Origin: Flavobacterium sp. Leaf82
GTDB lineage: Bacteria; Bacteroidota; Bacteroidia; Flavobacteriales; Flavobacteriaceae
DNA: 64,000 nt
Assembly (NCBI RefSeq): GCF_001422725.1
Contig: NZ_LMMA01000033.1
Span: 1-64,000, forward strand
Reading direction: 5' to 3'
Shown piece by piece: positions 49,576 to 59,845 of the stretch. How positions within the stretch are numbered: the first letter of the stretch is position 1; each line of letters starts with the position of its first letter. Below the pieces are notes generated by a model that worked only from the letters and a program-made list of their open reading frames with translations, made no database searches and was not told where the DNA came from. The position numbers were made by a program, and so were the translations under genes.

Positions 49576-50967
49576 TTAATTGGTCTGGTCTCGTTTTTCA
49601 TTCAAATCCTGTTCTATTACCTGTAGTTTTTCTTCAGATAATGGATAAAACAGTATAAAAAGAACTGATATTATTGCTGCAATGGCAGGAAGTATGCTTA
49701 ACATTAATTGAATTCCGTTTTGGGTTACGGCAGTTTGTTCAACATTAGCCTGAAAGCCATAATAACCTAAAAGCCATCCGGTTCCGGCGCCACCAATTGT
49801 CCATCCAAATTTTTGTGACATTGATGATGCAGAGAAAACCAATCCTGTTGCTCTGCGGCCTTGTTTCCATTCTGAATAATCAGCGCTATCTGCATACATC
49901 GACCAGATTAACGGAAAAATGCAACCGGCACAAATACTGATTAAAACCTGAAAACTCATGATAAGGAAAACATCTTCTTTGCCAAAGAAATAGAAAATCA
50001 AACTCAAAATTGCGGCTAAAGCCATAGCACCAAAGAAAGTTTTCTTTTTACCAATTCTGTTAGCAATTGGCGTAGCGGCAATAACTCCTATAATATTTGC
50101 GGCTTGTCCCAAAACCAAATAGATAGAAGTTGGCGTCATATGAAAATCTGTACCAAAAAGCGAAAAATCAAAATTTACGCTGCTGCTTACATAATATTTA
50201 AAGTAATATACGGCAGCTCCATCCCGAATAGAATTGAAAACCAATGCACCAATTCCGGCGCCTAGTAAAATCCACCACGGCTTATTTTTTAGTAAATCTT
50301 TTAAATCTTCTTTTAGATTCGTTTGTTCATCAGAAATTGGTTTCACTCTTTCTTTGGTAAAGAAGAAACATCCCCAGAAAAAAGCGGTTGTAATTACTCC
50401 GAAAACTGAAATTGTTGCCAACCAGCCAGATTTGGAATTTAAACTTCCTCCAAAATAATTTACGAGAGGTTCAATTAGCCAAAGTGCCAATAAGCTTCCT
50501 CCAAAGGCAAAAACCATTCTATAAGAGGATAAGGTTGTTCTTTCTTTTCGGTCAGAAGACATTACGCCCAAAAGCGATGCATAAGGCACATTGATTAACG
50601 AATAGATCATCATCATTGCTGAATAGGTGATGTAGGCATAAATGATTTTTCCTTTTTCGTCAAAATCCGGTGTGTAAAAAGTCAATACTCCAATTACGGC
50701 AAAAGGCACGGCTACCCATAATAAATAAGGTCTGAATTTTCCCCATTTGCTTTTTGTTCTGTCAGCAATGATTCCTACGATAGGATCAAAGCAAGAATCC
50801 CAGATTCTGGTAATCAAAAACATGGTTCCTACAACGGCAGGCGCCAATCCGAAAACGTCGGTATAGAAAAAGAGAAGGTACATACTGAAAATTTTCCAGA
50901 ACATGGATGATGCAGCATCTCCAAGACCGTAACCTATTTTTTCTTTTAAACTAATTTTGTCGTGCAT
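49576..50967 (-). CDS. GPH-family sugar:cation symporter
   Basis: A 463-residue membrane protein with about 12 helices. The N-terminus (KEKIGYGLGDAASSMFWKIFSMYLLFFYTDVFGL) and RIWDSCFDPIVGIIADRTKSKWGKFRPYLL are signatures of the glycoside-pentoside-hexuronide family, and CIFPLIWSMYADSADYSEWKQGRRATGL is the second conserved block. It carries the disaccharide products of mannan digestion, probably mannobiose, across the inner membrane. It lies 26 bp from the GH130 gene on the same strand. Confidence 0.93.
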   Translation of the reverse strand: MHDKISLKEKIGYGLGDAASSMFWKIFSMYLLFFYTDVFGLAPAVVGTMFLITRIWDSCFDPIVGIIADRTKSKWGKFRPYLLWVAVPFAVIGVLTFYTPDFDEKGKIIYAYITYSAMMMIYSLINVPYASLLGVMSSDRKERTTLSSYRMVFAFGGSLLALWLIEPLVNYFGGSLNSKSGWLATISVFGVITTAFFWGCFFFTKERVKPISDEQTNLKEDLKDLLKNKPWWILLGAGIGALVFNSIRDGAAVYYFKYYVSSSVNFDFSLFGTDFHMTPTSIYLVLGQAANIIGVIAATPIANRIGKKKTFFGAMALAAILSLIFYFFGKEDVFLIMSFQVLISICAGCIFPLIWSMYADSADYSEWKQGRRATGLVFSASSMSQKFGWTIGGAGTGWLLGYYGFQANVEQTAVTQNGIQLMLSILPAIAAIISVLFILFYPLSEEKLQVIEQDLNEKRDQTN

Positions 50968-51023
50968 TAGGCTTTTGTGGTTTTGTTTGGTTAATTATTT
51001 TAATGTTTCTGTGTGTTTTTTTG

Positions 51024-51065
51024 ACGCGGATAAAACGGATTTACTTCGTAAAAACGCGGATAAAA
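51024..51065. repeat. ACGCGGATAAAA direct repeat
   Basis: ACGCGGATAAAA at 51024-51035 and again at 51054-51065, in the 152-bp gap between the GPH symporter and GH26 genes. Related to the CCACGGATT-type fragments near 40980. Confidence 0.65.
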
Positions 51066-51119
51066 ACAGATTTTTATTTTGAATGCGATATTCTTAAAAT
51101 CTATGTTTCTCGCAGATAT

Positions 51120-52262
51120 TTAATTTTTAATTCTCAATTTTTTGATGTCTTTTTCGAATAAAGTTTTGTCCAGATTATAAAAATCAACAAAATCTTTCTC
51201 ACTTATCTGACCGGAATATGGGGCGTAATAATGCATTTTTTGTTCTTTTTCCTGCCAGCCATGGTTTCTCCATAATAAAACATAAGAAATTTTATAATCG
51301 CCAATCGCTTTAGATAAAGTTCCTGTCCACCATTTTGGGTCCGGAATTGCTTCGTAACCTGCTTCGGCTATCGCAATTAGTTTATGTTGTTTTTTACCAA
51401 TTTCACTTAAGTTTTTAAGCTGACTTTGAACTTCTTCAACGAATTTTTTTCCTTCTTTATCATCATTATTCTGATAAGAGTCAAAGCTTAAAATATCTGC
51501 ATATTCATCTCCGGGATAGTTGGTCAGAAAATCTTCTTGCGAGCTAAAACTACTGGTATTGTAAATATAAATTAAATTATGAACGCCTTTATTTTGAAGA
51601 TATTCGAAAGTAAATTTCCATAATGTTTTAAATTCTTCGGGAGTACAATTTCCTTTTCCCCACCAGAACCATCCGCCTGTAAGTTCGTGATAGGGTCTAA
51701 AAAGTATTGGAATGTTTTTTCCTTTTTTATCTTTTAAGGAAAGAAAGAAGTCTGCTGCTTTATCTAGCCAAATAGTGAATTTTTGATGATTTTCTCCGCC
51801 AGGCAGAACCGTTTTTAATGAATTTGGAGTATTGTCCCAGGCACTTTTGCCAGTTGCCGGATTATCAAAATGCATGCTTATTGTCGAAATACCGCCTCTT
51901 TCATGCGCTTCTTCAATGTATTGTTTCATTTTAGTAAAAGGGATTCCGTCAATATTATTAACATCATTTCTTTCTAAGCCTGCAATGTCCCAACCGTAAA
52001 CGGCAGGATAATCACCAACGACATCTTTTATATCGCTGCGGCCGTTTTCATATTTCCAATTTACACCATAGGCAAGATCATCCTGATGTCCAAAAAGATA
52101 TCCTTTTTGAGATAATTGATTTAGCTTTTTATACAAGGAAACCGTTTCTGGTGTTGCTTTTTTATCTGAAAGTGACAAATTAGTATTAGTAGTAATAAGT
52201 TTAGCTGAACAAGAAGTTCCAATAATTATGGTAGTTAGTAGCGTAAGGATGTTTTTTTTCAT
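51120..52262 (-). CDS. GH26 beta-mannanase lipoprotein
   Basis: A 380-residue exported protein; the signal ends G-T-S-C (Cys18), so probably surface or periplasmic lipoprotein. GH26 marks are GYLFGHQDDLAYGVNWKYE, VYGWDIAGLE, ISMHFDNP, ILFRPYHELTGGWFWWGKGNC with the His-Glu acid/base pair, and LIAIAEAGYEAIPDPKWWTG with the nucleophile Glu. It releases mannobiose or mannotriose from mannan. First gene of the minus-strand manno-oligosaccharide group, divergent from the AraC regulator. Two TAnnTTTG boxes (minus strand, 52466-52459 and 52383-52376) precede it. Confidence 0.93.
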   Translation of the reverse strand: MKKNILTLLTTIIIGTSCSAKLITTNTNLSLSDKKATPETVSLYKKLNQLSQKGYLFGHQDDLAYGVNWKYENGRSDIKDVVGDYPAVYGWDIAGLERNDVNNIDGIPFTKMKQYIEEAHERGGISTISMHFDNPATGKSAWDNTPNSLKTVLPGGENHQKFTIWLDKAADFFLSLKDKKGKNIPILFRPYHELTGGWFWWGKGNCTPEEFKTLWKFTFEYLQNKGVHNLIYIYNTSSFSSQEDFLTNYPGDEYADILSFDSYQNNDDKEGKKFVEEVQSQLKNLSEIGKKQHKLIAIAEAGYEAIPDPKWWTGTLSKAIGDYKISYVLLWRNHGWQEKEQKMHYYAPYSGQISEKDFVDFYNLDKTLFEKDIKKLRIKN

Positions 52263-52375
52263 TATGATATACTTGGGTTCAGTGCAGTAACTGCAAATTT
52301 GTCAATTGAATACTGTTTCAAAAAAGGCTTAATTTTCTCATCGAAAATTTACTACTGTTTTTGGTTTAAAATTAT

Positions 52376-52466
52376 CAAAACTATAAAAAGATATTCCATT
52401 AAAAATGATTAATGTTTATTATTAATGTTGTTTTTGTAAAATTGATAATTCTATTTTTCAAAGATA
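52376..52466 (-). promoter_or_regulatory. Candidate promoters of the mannan operon
   Basis: Within the 299-bp AT-rich divergent gap, plus-strand CAAAACTA (52376-52383) and CAAAGATA (52459-52466) read TAGTTTTG and TATCTTTG on the minus strand, both fitting TAnnTTTG. No -33 partner at ideal spacing was found. The AraC regulator site may lie here. Confidence 0.35.
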
Positions 52467-52561
52467 ATCGGATGTTTATCGTGTAATTAATATTATTTTA
52501 TCAATTATATATCATATTATTGCAAATAAAAATTCAAATAGTACTTCCTAAATAGCTTTTA

Positions 52562-53443
52562 ATGATAAGTAATACTAAAAATTTTTACAGAGAAATTGCT
52601 CCGCTTTCGGCTGGCGATAGCTTTTTAGTTTTCGACAGGGTGAAAGACAGCTTTGATTTTCCGGTGCATTATCATCCGGAATTTGAGATCAATTTTATTT
52701 TAAACGGAAAAGGAGTGAAGCGTGTTGTTGGTGATAATATTGAAGAAATTGACAATGTCGAATTGGTTTTGATTGGTCCTAATTTATATCACGGTTGGGA
52801 ATTAAGTAAATGTACCAGTAAAAAAATACACGAAATAACGATTCAGTTTCATAACGATTTATTTCATGAATCTTTATTGTCAAGACGAATTATGAATCCA
52901 ATTCGTGATATGTTCAATCGATCGATTCATGGTATTTTATTTTCTAAAAAAGTAGCTGAAGAATTAACTCCACGATTGGTAAAGCTTTCTAAGTTAGACG
53001 GTATGGACTATTTTTTAGAAATCACCTCTTTATTATATGATCTTGCGAATTCCAGAAACCAGCGTTTGCTGTCGACTTATACGGTAGATTATGATACGTT
53101 TGATGATTATGATAAAATGAAGTTGGTTTATGAGTATGTACAAAAACATTTTGCAGATAAAATCACTCTTGAAGATGTTGCGAATGTAGCGAGTATGTCC
53201 ATTATTTCTTTTAATCGTTTTATAAAAAAACGTACCGGCAAAACTTTTGTCAATTATATAAATGATATCCGCATTGGATATGCAGCTCGTTGGCTGGTAG
53301 AAAAAGACATGAGTGTTTCTGAAGTTGCTTTTAAATCCGGGTTTAATAATATCGCAAACTTCAATCGTAGCTTTAAGGCTATTAAAAATTGTACGCCTAG
53401 TCAATATAGAGAAGATTTTTCTGGACTTAAGCGTATTTTGTAG
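52562..53443 (+). CDS. AraC-family regulator with cupin sensor
   Basis: A 293-residue protein. Residues ~20-130 form a cupin-like sensor (FDFPVHYHPEFEINFILNGKGVKRVVGDNIEEI, LVLIGPNLYHGWE). The C-terminal AraC DNA-binding domain (~190-290) has two helix-turn-helix units: ITLEDVANVASMSIISFNRFIKKRTGKTF and VSEVAFKSGFNNIANFNRSFKAIKNCTPSQYR. It lies between the divergent mannan operon and the SusCD genes and is the obvious regulator of both, probably responding to manno-oligosaccharide. Most SusCD loci use HTCS or ECF-sigma systems, so an AraC regulator is a less common choice. Confidence 0.93.
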   Translation: MISNTKNFYREIAPLSAGDSFLVFDRVKDSFDFPVHYHPEFEINFILNGKGVKRVVGDNIEEIDNVELVLIGPNLYHGWELSKCTSKKIHEITIQFHNDLFHESLLSRRIMNPIRDMFNRSIHGILFSKKVAEELTPRLVKLSKLDGMDYFLEITSLLYDLANSRNQRLLSTYTVDYDTFDDYDKMKLVYEYVQKHFADKITLEDVANVASMSIISFNRFIKKRTGKTFVNYINDIRIGYAARWLVEKDMSVSEVAFKSGFNNIANFNRSFKAIKNCTPSQYREDFSGLKRIL

Positions 53444-53756
53444 TGATACTTTTTTTGCACAAACAAGTATTATTTTTAACGAAATCGTTTGCTTTTCTGC
53501 TTATTCGTTAATTTTTATTTATAATTCCTGATGATTTAATAGGTGTGTTTTGAGAATAATGCAATTTTTGATTCATTTTTTTTTCATATGTGTTTTTTTA
53601 AAACGTTATAGTAAAAATATTATCATTAAATGATATAATACTATCGATTTAATGTTTTCTTGTGTTATAGATTTGTTAAATAATTTAAGAAAAATAAATA
53701 CCATCTTTTTTAGGACTTGAATTATAAAACAAATTTAAACTAACCAAACATTTATT
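53444..53756 (+). other. Intergenic region with susC promoter
   Basis: 313 bp without a gene between the AraC and SusC genes. It is AT-rich; TAGATTTG at 53668-53675 fits the -7 box and gives a leader of about 80 nt. No strong hairpin separates the two genes, so readthrough from the regulator is possible. Confidence 0.4.
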
Positions 53757-56700
53757 ATGAAAAAACTAATGACTAACTTCATTCATTGGAATGCTAACCA
53801 CAGAGCAGTTCCTTTGATTTTATTTTTGTTGCTGACCAGTAATTTTATTGCTGCTCAGGTAAAAGTATCAGGAATTGTATCTGATGAAAAAGGATTGTCT
53901 ATTCCTGGGGCAAATATTTCGGTTGTAGGACTAAAAACAACGGTTTCAACAGATTTTGATGGTAAATATACAATTGACGTTCCTGCAAATTCTACTTTGG
54001 TATTTTCCTTTATTGGTTTTAATACACAAAAGATAGTTGTAGGAGGAAATAAAACTATTAATGTCGTTTTAAAAACAAATGCCGAAGACTTAAAAGATGT
54101 AGTTGTAATAGGTTATGGAACTCAAAAAAGGAAAGATATAAACAGTGCTATTTCTAGTATTAGTTCTAAGGATATTGAAAATTTAAAAGTAGTTTCTTTC
54201 GACCAAATGATGCAGGGTAAAGCTGCCGGAGTTGTTGTAAGCAGTAATTCAGGTGAGCCGGGAAGTAATGTATCTGTAAAAATTAGAGGGGTTTCGTCTT
54301 TAACGGGAACAAATGAACCTTTATATGTTATTGACGGTGTTCCAATATCCGGAGATGCACGTAACTCTTCTACTTCTGGTAGAAATGCATCCGGGAATTC
54401 TAATTTTTCTAATTCAGGAAACATTACATTAAGTCCTTTGGCACTTATAAATCCTAATGATATAGAGTCTATCGATATCTTAAAAGATGCTTCTGCAACG
54501 GCTATTTATGGTTCACGCGGCGCTAACGGAGTAGTAATTGTTACTACAAAATCCGGTAAAAAAGGTACAGGGAAATTATCATTCGAAAATTCATATTCAA
54601 TTAGCAATCTTCCAAAGAAATTACATTCTATGAATTTGCAACAATATGCAATTCATCAAAATGCACTTGCTGAGGTTTATGATCCTACGGCTAAACGTCC
54701 GGAATTTGCTCATCCTGAAGTTTTAGGACAAGGGACAGATTGGCAAGATGCAATATATCAAACAGGTATTATGACATCGAATCAGTTGTCTTTTTCCGGA
54801 GGTAAGGACGGAATAAATTACTATATATCTGGAGGAGTATTAAATCAGGAAGGTATTGTAATAGAATCCGGATTTAAAAGATACAACTTTAGAACAAATG
54901 TTGATGCTAAAGTAAATAGCTTTATTAAGGTTGGTATTAACGTAAGTGGTGCAATTACAGACGAAAAACTAACTTTAAACGGACAATTTAATGGGGTTGT
55001 GGCAACTTCGTTATTAGCAACTCCGGATGTAGCTGTCAGAGAATTGTCAGGTGCTTTTGCAGGTCCGCCAGCAGGAGGAGCAACATCATTTGTAAATCCT
55101 GTAGCAACATCATTACTGGGTTCTAATACTTTGGTTAGAAAAAACTATTCTGGAAATTTTTATACTCAGGTTGATTTATTTAAAGGTTTAGAATATCGTT
55201 TTGAAGCTGGTGGTTATATCTATGATAATTTAGGACAGCGATTTGATCCGATGTATTCATTGGGGAATGCGGTAAAAAGTTTTGCTAATTTATATTACAG
55301 CCCATCAAGTGGTAATTCATGGAACTTAAAAAACATGCTTACTTATAGAAACACTATTGGTAAACACAACTTTACAGTTTTGGCTGTGCAGGAATCTAAC
55401 AGGGCGCACTGGGAAGGATATACTATAACGGGTGAAGGATATAAGGATAATAATGATAAATCTCTTGCGGCATCTGATTTGCCTAAAGCGGTAACAAGCG
55501 GTGTATATTCAGGAACTCAGACTTTAGCTTCTTATTTAGGAAGGGTGGTTTATGATTATGGCGATAAATACGGAATTTCTGCTGCGGTAAGAACTGATGG
55601 ATCTTCTAAGTTTTTTGTTGGCAATAAATGGGGTGTTTTTAGTTCTGTTGGTGGTTCATGGAAGATTTCGAATGAGGCTTTTATGGAAGGCACTAAGAAA
55701 TATGTTGATGGTATAAAACTTAGATTTGGTTGGGGACAAACCGGAAATAACCAAATTGGTAATAATTTATATGATGCTAATTTACACTTGATTAACAGCT
55801 CGATGGGAACTTCTTATTTGCCATCTAATACACCTAATAAAGATTTGAAATGGGAAACTCAGGATCAAACCAACTTAGGATTAGATTTTGCATTGTTCAA
55901 ATCTAAGCTTACTGCATCTGTAGATTTGTATAAAAAAGTTTCTAAAAACTTCTTGTATCAGGTTCCTTTACCAAATTTTCTTTCTGGTGGCGGAGATTAT
56001 GAAGGTGGTGTAAATCCTCCGTACTTTAATCTTGGAAGCATGGAAAATAAAGGTATTGAGATTACGCTGGGTTATACGGAGAAATTCTCTCAAAATTTTT
56101 CATGGAATGCGAATTTAAACTTTACCAAATATGAAAATGAGGTTACAAATATGGCAGGTTTAAATATTGTTAGAACAATGGGTACTCTTGCTTATAATAC
56201 GGTAACGGTTTCAAGAACTCAGGAAGGTTTGCCAATAGGATCGTTTATAGGGTATGAAGCTTTAGGGATTTACAGAACGGATGATGATTTGACAACTTAC
56301 GGTCATACAGACGGAACCGGAGCTAAAGTAGTTTTGAAAAACGGAACAAACTCTTTATTACCGAGTTTTCAAAAAGGAGATGTTATCTATAAAGATCAAA
56401 ACAACGATGGTGTTATTGACTTAAAAGATATGGTTAACATAGGAAATCCAAATCCTAAATTTACGTATGGTTTTACCAACAACTTTAAATATAAAAATGT
56501 CGATTTATCTGTTTTTGTTCAGGGAACTGCCGGAAATAAGTTAATGAATTTAACTCGTGCTTCGGGCGTAATGAATAGTAATATGGGAACGAATTATTTA
56601 ACAGAAGCAGCAGATTTTTATTCAGCTTCTAATTTAGATGCTTCTCTTCCAAGACCTTCAACTTATGATAATATAAACAATGCTGTATCAACCCGCTTTA

Positions 56701-56954
56701 TAGAAAACGGATCGTATTTAAGAGTTCAGAACGTAACTCTTGGGTATTCTCTGCCTTCTGATATGATTTCGAAATTAAAATTATCAAGATTGAGGCTTTA
56801 CGCTTCCGGGCAAAACTTATTTACGTTTACAAAATATAAAGGATACGATCCAGAAGTAGGTTCTTATAACCAGGATGCATTGTTATCTGGTGTGGATAAC
56901 GGACGTTACCCAACGCCAAGACAAATAACTTTTGGTTTTAATGTTGAATTTTAA
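53757..56954 (+). CDS. SusC/RagA-type TonB-dependent outer-membrane transporter
   Basis: A 1065-residue protein. The signal peptide (LLTSNFIAAQ, cleavage near 33) is followed by a carboxypeptidase-D-like domain (~35-115: VSGIVSDEKGLSIPGANISVVG, DGKYTIDV). The SusC plug has VVIGYGTQKRKDI, MQGKAAGVVVSSNSGEPGSNVSVKIRG, PLYVIDGVPI and SIDILKDASATAIYGSRGANGVVIVTTK. The 22-strand barrel follows to the C-terminal Phe. It imports oligosaccharides with the SusD lid, here likely manno-oligosaccharides. The SusD gene begins 11 bp later. Confidence 0.97.
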   Translation: MKKLMTNFIHWNANHRAVPLILFLLLTSNFIAAQVKVSGIVSDEKGLSIPGANISVVGLKTTVSTDFDGKYTIDVPANSTLVFSFIGFNTQKIVVGGNKTINVVLKTNAEDLKDVVVIGYGTQKRKDINSAISSISSKDIENLKVVSFDQMMQGKAAGVVVSSNSGEPGSNVSVKIRGVSSLTGTNEPLYVIDGVPISGDARNSSTSGRNASGNSNFSNSGNITLSPLALINPNDIESIDILKDASATAIYGSRGANGVVIVTTKSGKKGTGKLSFENSYSISNLPKKLHSMNLQQYAIHQNALAEVYDPTAKRPEFAHPEVLGQGTDWQDAIYQTGIMTSNQLSFSGGKDGINYYISGGVLNQEGIVIESGFKRYNFRTNVDAKVNSFIKVGINVSGAITDEKLTLNGQFNGVVATSLLATPDVAVRELSGAFAGPPAGGATSFVNPVATSLLGSNTLVRKNYSGNFYTQVDLFKGLEYRFEAGGYIYDNLGQRFDPMYSLGNAVKSFANLYYSPSSGNSWNLKNMLTYRNTIGKHNFTVLAVQESNRAHWEGYTITGEGYKDNNDKSLAASDLPKAVTSGVYSGTQTLASYLGRVVYDYGDKYGISAAVRTDGSSKFFVGNKWGVFSSVGGSWKISNEAFMEGTKKYVDGIKLRFGWGQTGNNQIGNNLYDANLHLINSSMGTSYLPSNTPNKDLKWETQDQTNLGLDFALFKSKLTASVDLYKKVSKNFLYQVPLPNFLSGGGDYEGGVNPPYFNLGSMENKGIEITLGYTEKFSQNFSWNANLNFTKYENEVTNMAGLNIVRTMGTLAYNTVTVSRTQEGLPIGSFIGYEALGIYRTDDDLTTYGHTDGTGAKVVLKNGTNSLLPSFQKGDVIYKDQNNDGVIDLKDMVNIGNPNPKFTYGFTNNFKYKNVDLSVFVQGTAGNKLMNLTRASGVMNSNMGTNYLTEAADFYSASNLDASLPRPSTYDNINNAVSTRFIENGSYLRVQNVTLGYSLPSDMISKLKLSRLRLYASGQNLFTFTKYKGYDPEVGSYNQDALLSGVDNGRYPTPRQITFGFNVEF

Positions 56955-56965
56955 TACGAATAAAT

Positions 56966-58564
56966 ATGAAAAATATACTAAAAATAAACAGTGCTATTGC
57001 TATGGCGTTGATATTGTTGATCTCATCGTCTTGTTCTCAGGATTTTCTTGATGTGCCGGCAGAGGGAACTCCTACGATAGGTAATTATTACGATTCAGAT
57101 TCAAAACTTGATAATGCCAGTAACGGATTGTATGGGATCGTTTGGTTCAACATGAATAAATCGGCATTTTATGGTATTACAGATGTAATTTCGGGTAATA
57201 TGTATGCAAGCCAATACAATGATTTTGGTAAGTTCACAGATTTAAGTTTTACCAATTCTCAGGCTTTTATTTCTGATGCCTGGAGATCTTGTTTTGGCGC
57301 AATTGCAAATTCTAATGCCTATATCAGTAATTTACCTCAAAGTGTGGGACCAAATGTTAGTAAAGAAGCCTTGAATAACGCTTTAGGTGAGTCACATTTT
57401 ATCAGAGCTTTTTCATATTTCTTCTTAGTAAGATTATGGGGAAATGTGCCAATTATCGAAAATAATGCTGACTATTCTAAAAACTTTGTTGTTCCAAGTA
57501 ATCCTACTGAGGATGTTTACAAATTCATAGAGAATGATTTAAAATTTGCAATAGAGAATTTAAGAACAAAAAACAGAGGTTCAGATTATGCGTCGAATGC
57601 GCACGTGTCCAGCGGATCTGCAAAAGCTTTTCTGGCAAAAGTTTATTTGTACCAAAAGAAATATGATCTGGCAAGACAAATGGCTCAGGAAGTAATTAAT
57701 AGTGGTGAGTTTAAATTGTTGGGTGGAGAAGAATTACCTACAAAATCTTTTGCCGATTTATTTTTGCAAAAAAATAACAATAATGAAGAGTCTATATTTT
57801 CATGGCAATGGACAGGTGCCGGAACTTATTTTGAAGGTAACTTTTCTAATACTTTGTTCGCTCCTGAAAACAGATTGGTAGAAACTACTTATTCAGGTCA
57901 GATAGCGCCTTCTCAGGATTTGATTCATAATGTTTTTGAAGATGGTGATAAAAGAAGAAAAGAAACTTTTATGTTGCCAGGTGATTTTTATCCTAACTTA
58001 ACTTATGCTCAAACACTTGCTGTTGATTCTCCGCTAATTTTAGGCTATACATTTGCGATAGAAAATGAAGCTCAAAGTTCAGGGGCGGGATTAAAAAAAT
58101 ACGTAATCGGAAAAGAAAATTTACCAATTACCGGACCATTTAATCCTCCGTTTAACGGTGAAAGCAGTATGAACAGTTATATGATGCGTTATGCGGAACT
58201 GTTATTAATTCATGCCGAAGCTATTTTAGGCGGACAATCAGGCAGTACTACAGATGCTATGGCTTTGAAATCATTCAATGCAGTTCGTTTAAGAGCTGGT
58301 CTTCCGGCTAAAGCATCGATTTCATTTGATGATATTTTCAAAGAAAGACGTGCAGAACTAGCTTGCGAAGGAGATTATTATTTTGACTTAGGACGTTTGC
58401 CTTTCGCTAAAGCTAAAGCAATTCTTGAAGCACAAAATAGAGGAGATAAGGTTACAGAAAAACACATCTCGATTTCTGCAACGAATCTTTTATTGCCTTA
58501 TCCGGCAGATGATTTGATTAAAAATCCAAAATTAACAGAAGTAGCGCCGTATACTTTTAAATAA
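56966..58564 (+). CDS. SusD/RagB-type surface glycan-binding lipoprotein
   Basis: A 532-residue lipoprotein (signal ends S-S-S-C, Cys23; DFLDVPAEGTPT follows). TPR-like helices carry ALNNALGESHFIRAFSYFFLVRLWGNVPII and VSSGSAKAFLAKVYLYQKKYDLARQMAQEVI; the C-terminal part has MRYAELLLIHAEAIL, FNAVRLRAGLPA and ERRAELACEGDYYFDLGRL, which are family signatures. It closes over the SusC barrel to capture oligosaccharide. Cotranscribed with susC and the downstream TIG-domain gene. Confidence 0.97.
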   Translation: MKNILKINSAIAMALILLISSSCSQDFLDVPAEGTPTIGNYYDSDSKLDNASNGLYGIVWFNMNKSAFYGITDVISGNMYASQYNDFGKFTDLSFTNSQAFISDAWRSCFGAIANSNAYISNLPQSVGPNVSKEALNNALGESHFIRAFSYFFLVRLWGNVPIIENNADYSKNFVVPSNPTEDVYKFIENDLKFAIENLRTKNRGSDYASNAHVSSGSAKAFLAKVYLYQKKYDLARQMAQEVINSGEFKLLGGEELPTKSFADLFLQKNNNNEESIFSWQWTGAGTYFEGNFSNTLFAPENRLVETTYSGQIAPSQDLIHNVFEDGDKRRKETFMLPGDFYPNLTYAQTLAVDSPLILGYTFAIENEAQSSGAGLKKYVIGKENLPITGPFNPPFNGESSMNSYMMRYAELLLIHAEAILGGQSGSTTDAMALKSFNAVRLRAGLPAKASISFDDIFKERRAELACEGDYYFDLGRLPFAKAKAILEAQNRGDKVTEKHISISATNLLLPYPADDLIKNPKLTEVAPYTFK

Positions 58565-58581
58565 TTTTTAAAAATAAAAAT

Positions 58582-59637
58582 ATGAAAAATATAAAAATTG
58601 TTTCGTTAACAGCATGTATGGCATGGATGTTATCTTTAATGTTTTTTAGTTCCTGCTCAAATGATGATAATGCTTCAGTATATACAGGTGCGCCGGTTAT
58701 AGAATCCATATCACGTTCAGGTTATGATACTGCAGGAAATCTTTTACCATCTACTCCGGTTACTTTAGTAGATCCAAAAAATTATTATATCATACATGGA
58801 AAAGGATTACTGTCTACGCAAAAAGTATATTTTAATGATTTTGAAACGTATTTCAGACCCACTTTTGTAACAGATACAGATATTGTGATATTGGTTGATG
58901 AAAAAACGCCTTATGCTAATGCTGCCAATCAGTTAAAAGTAGTAACAGGAAGCGGAACAGCTGTTTTTAATTTAACTGTTGCACCACCAGCACCAACATT
59001 TAATTGGTTTAATTCTATAAATGCTCAAGAAGGTGATATGGTGACTCTTAGTGGTGATTATTTCCTGAATCCTATTGTAAAAGTAGGGACGGAAAATGTA
59101 CCGGTTGTGTCTTCTACTTTAACTGAAATTAAATTTAAAATGCCAGCCAATGCCACTGATAAATATGTAACAGTGACGAATATTTCAGGTTCTGCTGTTT
59201 CTGCTGAAGCAATTGGTTCAGCACTTTATGATGATGTAATGCAAGGAGACGCAGGTCACTGGATGTGGCAGTCAGCAGATTCTTTTGATACAGGTTACAA
59301 AGTAGATAAAGTGCAGGGAGAATCATCGATTAAATTTGTTTTTGGCGGATGGAATGGCGCTGATATGAAGTTTAATTCAAGAGATGTTTCTAAATACAAA
59401 GCTTTTAGGGTTAAAGTTAAAAGTGTTTCGGCAAATACAAATGCAAGTATAATATTTGTTTTTGGCGGTTGGGCGTATCAAATTAAGAAATCTCTTGCCA
59501 CAAACTGGACTACTATCGAAATTCCTTTTTCTGAGATAGGAAATCCTACAACTTTTGATCAGTTAACATTGCAGGAATCCGGAGGTTTTGGAGGTAATAC
59601 GATCCTTATGGATGACATGGGATTTGTTTTGAAATAG
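58582..59637 (+). CDS. IPT/TIG-domain surface glycan-binding lipoprotein
   Basis: A 351-residue lipoprotein (signal ends S-S-C, Cys25; NDDNASVYTGAP follows). There are two Ig/TIG repeats at about 37-130 and 133-215 (GAPVIESISRSGYD, YYIIHGKGLLSTQKVYFNDFE; FNWFNSINAQEGDMVTLSGDYFLNPIVKVG). The C-terminal ~130 residues (VFGGWNGADMKFNSRDVSKYKAFRVKVKS, WTTIEIPFSEIG, ILMDDMGFV) look like a galactose-binding-type carbohydrate module. It sits third in the susC operon, the place of a SusE/F-like or SGBP. A perfect terminator follows at 59661. Confidence 0.9.
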   Translation: MKNIKIVSLTACMAWMLSLMFFSSCSNDDNASVYTGAPVIESISRSGYDTAGNLLPSTPVTLVDPKNYYIIHGKGLLSTQKVYFNDFETYFRPTFVTDTDIVILVDEKTPYANAANQLKVVTGSGTAVFNLTVAPPAPTFNWFNSINAQEGDMVTLSGDYFLNPIVKVGTENVPVVSSTLTEIKFKMPANATDKYVTVTNISGSAVSAEAIGSALYDDVMQGDAGHWMWQSADSFDTGYKVDKVQGESSIKFVFGGWNGADMKFNSRDVSKYKAFRVKVKSVSANTNASIIFVFGGWAYQIKKSLATNWTTIEIPFSEIGNPTTFDQLTLQESGGFGGNTILMDDMGFVLK

Positions 59638-59660
59638 TATATTATTTTGAGTTTTGTTTT

Positions 59661-59695
59661 AAGTATTCCCTAATCTACTCAATTAGGGAATACTT
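59661..59695 (+). terminator. Hairpin terminator after the surface-binding gene
   Basis: AAGTATTCCCTAAT and ATTAGGGAATACTT form a perfect 14-bp stem with a 7-nt loop followed by T residues. Confidence 0.92.
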
Positions 59696-59845
59696 TTTTA
59701 AATTTTATTTTTTGATGCTTTTTAATTGATAATCAATTTGTTATATGATTTTATAATACTGCTATTTGAAGAAATAATATCATTTATTGTTTAATTTTCT
59801 GGTTAAATTTATTTATTACTAACAACCATAAAAATCAAAAAAATC